Shown piece by piece: positions 6,974 through 7,133 of a stretch of DNA of 7,133 nucleotides. A program made the position numbers and the translations under genes. The stretch's first letter is position 1. The number at the start of each line of letters is the position of its first letter. The notes under the pieces were generated by a model, which saw nothing but the letters and a program-made list of their open reading frames with translations, was not told the DNA's origin and did not search any database. The stretch lies in NCBI GenBank assembly GCA_027005175.1, contig JALTMC010000922.1, positions 1 through 7,133 on the forward strand, given 5' to 3'. The DNA comes from Myxococcales bacterium. GTDB taxonomy: Bacteria; Myxococcota_C; UBA6777.

Positions 6974-6984
6974 GGGAAATTCCC
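6974..6984. promoter_or_regulatory. Palindrome GGGAAATTCCC in the predicted leader of the CHAT-Clp gene
   Basis: This perfect 11-bp odd palindrome (arms GGGAA and TTCCC) falls a few bases after the predicted transcription start of the CHAT-Clp gene and about 18 nt before its start codon. It could be a repressor site or a short RNA hairpin. No regulator is known to bind it here. Confidence 0.35.
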
Positions 6985-6995
6985 TATTGTCAAAT

Positions 6996-7024
6996 ATCAT
7001 AAACAACTTCGTGCCCTCTGTCAA
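6996..7024 (-). promoter_or_regulatory. Sigma70-type promoter for the CHAT-Clp gene
   Basis: Read on the - strand, a perfect -35 box TTGACA (7024-7019) is followed by a 17-nt spacer and a -10 box TATGAT (7001-6996; 5 of 6 consensus bases). The predicted start is near 6989, giving a leader of about 35 nt. The spacing is ideal, and the site supports the start codon chosen for the gene. A second TTGACA (6993-6988) just downstream has no good -10 partner. There is no sign of a heat-shock sigma32 promoter or CIRCE element, so the gene need not be under classical heat-shock control. Confidence 0.72.
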
Positions 7025-7061
7025 AGCCAGCCCAGAAAAACGTGCTCGAAGGCGCAACCAC

Positions 7062-7104
7062 GAGGTGGCGGTGCGAAGTAGGGTTCGCACCTCAAAGCCA
7101 CTTC
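7062..7104. other. Strong bulged hairpin upstream of the CHAT-Clp promoter
   Basis: GAGGTGGC (7062-7069) and GGTGCGAA (7070-7077) pair with TTCGCACC (7084-7091) and GCCACTTC (7097-7104): a perfect 8-bp inner stem, an 8-bp outer stem with one G-U pair, a 6-nt loop and a 5-nt bulge (TCAAA). No T run follows on either strand. An alternative small hairpin, CACTT-CCA-AAGTG (7100-7112), would compete with the outer stem. It may be a palindromic intergenic repeat, the 3' end of a neighbouring transcript, or an RNA element. It does not fold as a tRNA that I can recognise. The rest of 7025-7133 shows no gene. Confidence 0.55.
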
Positions 7105-7133
7105 CAAAGTGACCTCTAGCATTCTAGTACGGT

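Noticed and set aside
7062-7104. tRNA gene or tRNA remnant
   Set aside because: GGTTCG at 7082-7087 resembles a T-loop, but the pairing forms a single long hairpin with no cloverleaf, anticodon arm or CCA end.
6927-7112. 61-codon + strand frame overlapping the start of the CHAT-Clp gene
   Set aside because: It crosses the clear - strand promoter and has no ribosome-binding site or family signature.

Overview
The window carries three complete protein genes, one partial gene and one plausible 30-codon gene, arranged as two convergent blocks. The + strand block (1-3117) is a heavy-metal efflux cluster. It holds the last 85 codons of a CzcA/CusA-type RND pump, a small ORF overlapping the start of a complete Zn/Cd/Pb-type P1B ATPase, and a secreted or lipoprotein-like protein made almost entirely of 13-residue histidine-rich repeats. 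The - strand block is one large gene (3444-6956) for a 1170-residue protein. It fuses an N-terminal CHAT (caspase-like) domain to a two-ATPase Clp/Hsp100 unfoldase.

Layout: 1-258 RND pump C-terminus; 259-371 intergenic with a hairpin/T-rich stretch; 372-464 small ORF; 461-2626 P1B ATPase; 2627-2676 short gap with a hairpin over the ATPase stop; 2677-3117 His-rich protein; 3118-3443 intergenic, holding an imperfect inverted-repeat element of about 0.2 kb and a + strand terminator-like hairpin that abuts the end of the convergent gene; 3444-6956 CHAT-Clp gene (- strand); 6957-7133 its upstream region, with a near-consensus sigma70 promoter, a short palindrome in the predicted leader and a strong bulged hairpin further upstream.

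How the genes may work together (inference): the P1B ATPase would move Zn2+/Cd2+/Pb2+ from cytoplasm to periplasm, the His-rich protein would bind metal there, and the RND pump would expel it across the outer membrane. The CHAT-Clp protein looks unrelated to metal resistance. It keeps both Walker A/B sets and pore loops, lacks the Clp middle domain, carries an LGF tripeptide where ClpC/ClpA dock on ClpP, and has lost both catalytic residues of the CHAT His-Cys dyad at the positions I can align by eye. I read it as a candidate unfoldase or ClpP adaptor-type machine with a CHAT-derived recognition module, and it is the most unusual object in the window.

Organism: an RND heavy-metal pump implies a Gram-negative bacterium. 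The roughly 50% GC look, the CHAT fusion and the repeat-rich intergenic DNA would fit a deltaproteobacterial or myxobacteria-like lineage, but this is a weak guess and nothing here fixes the taxon.
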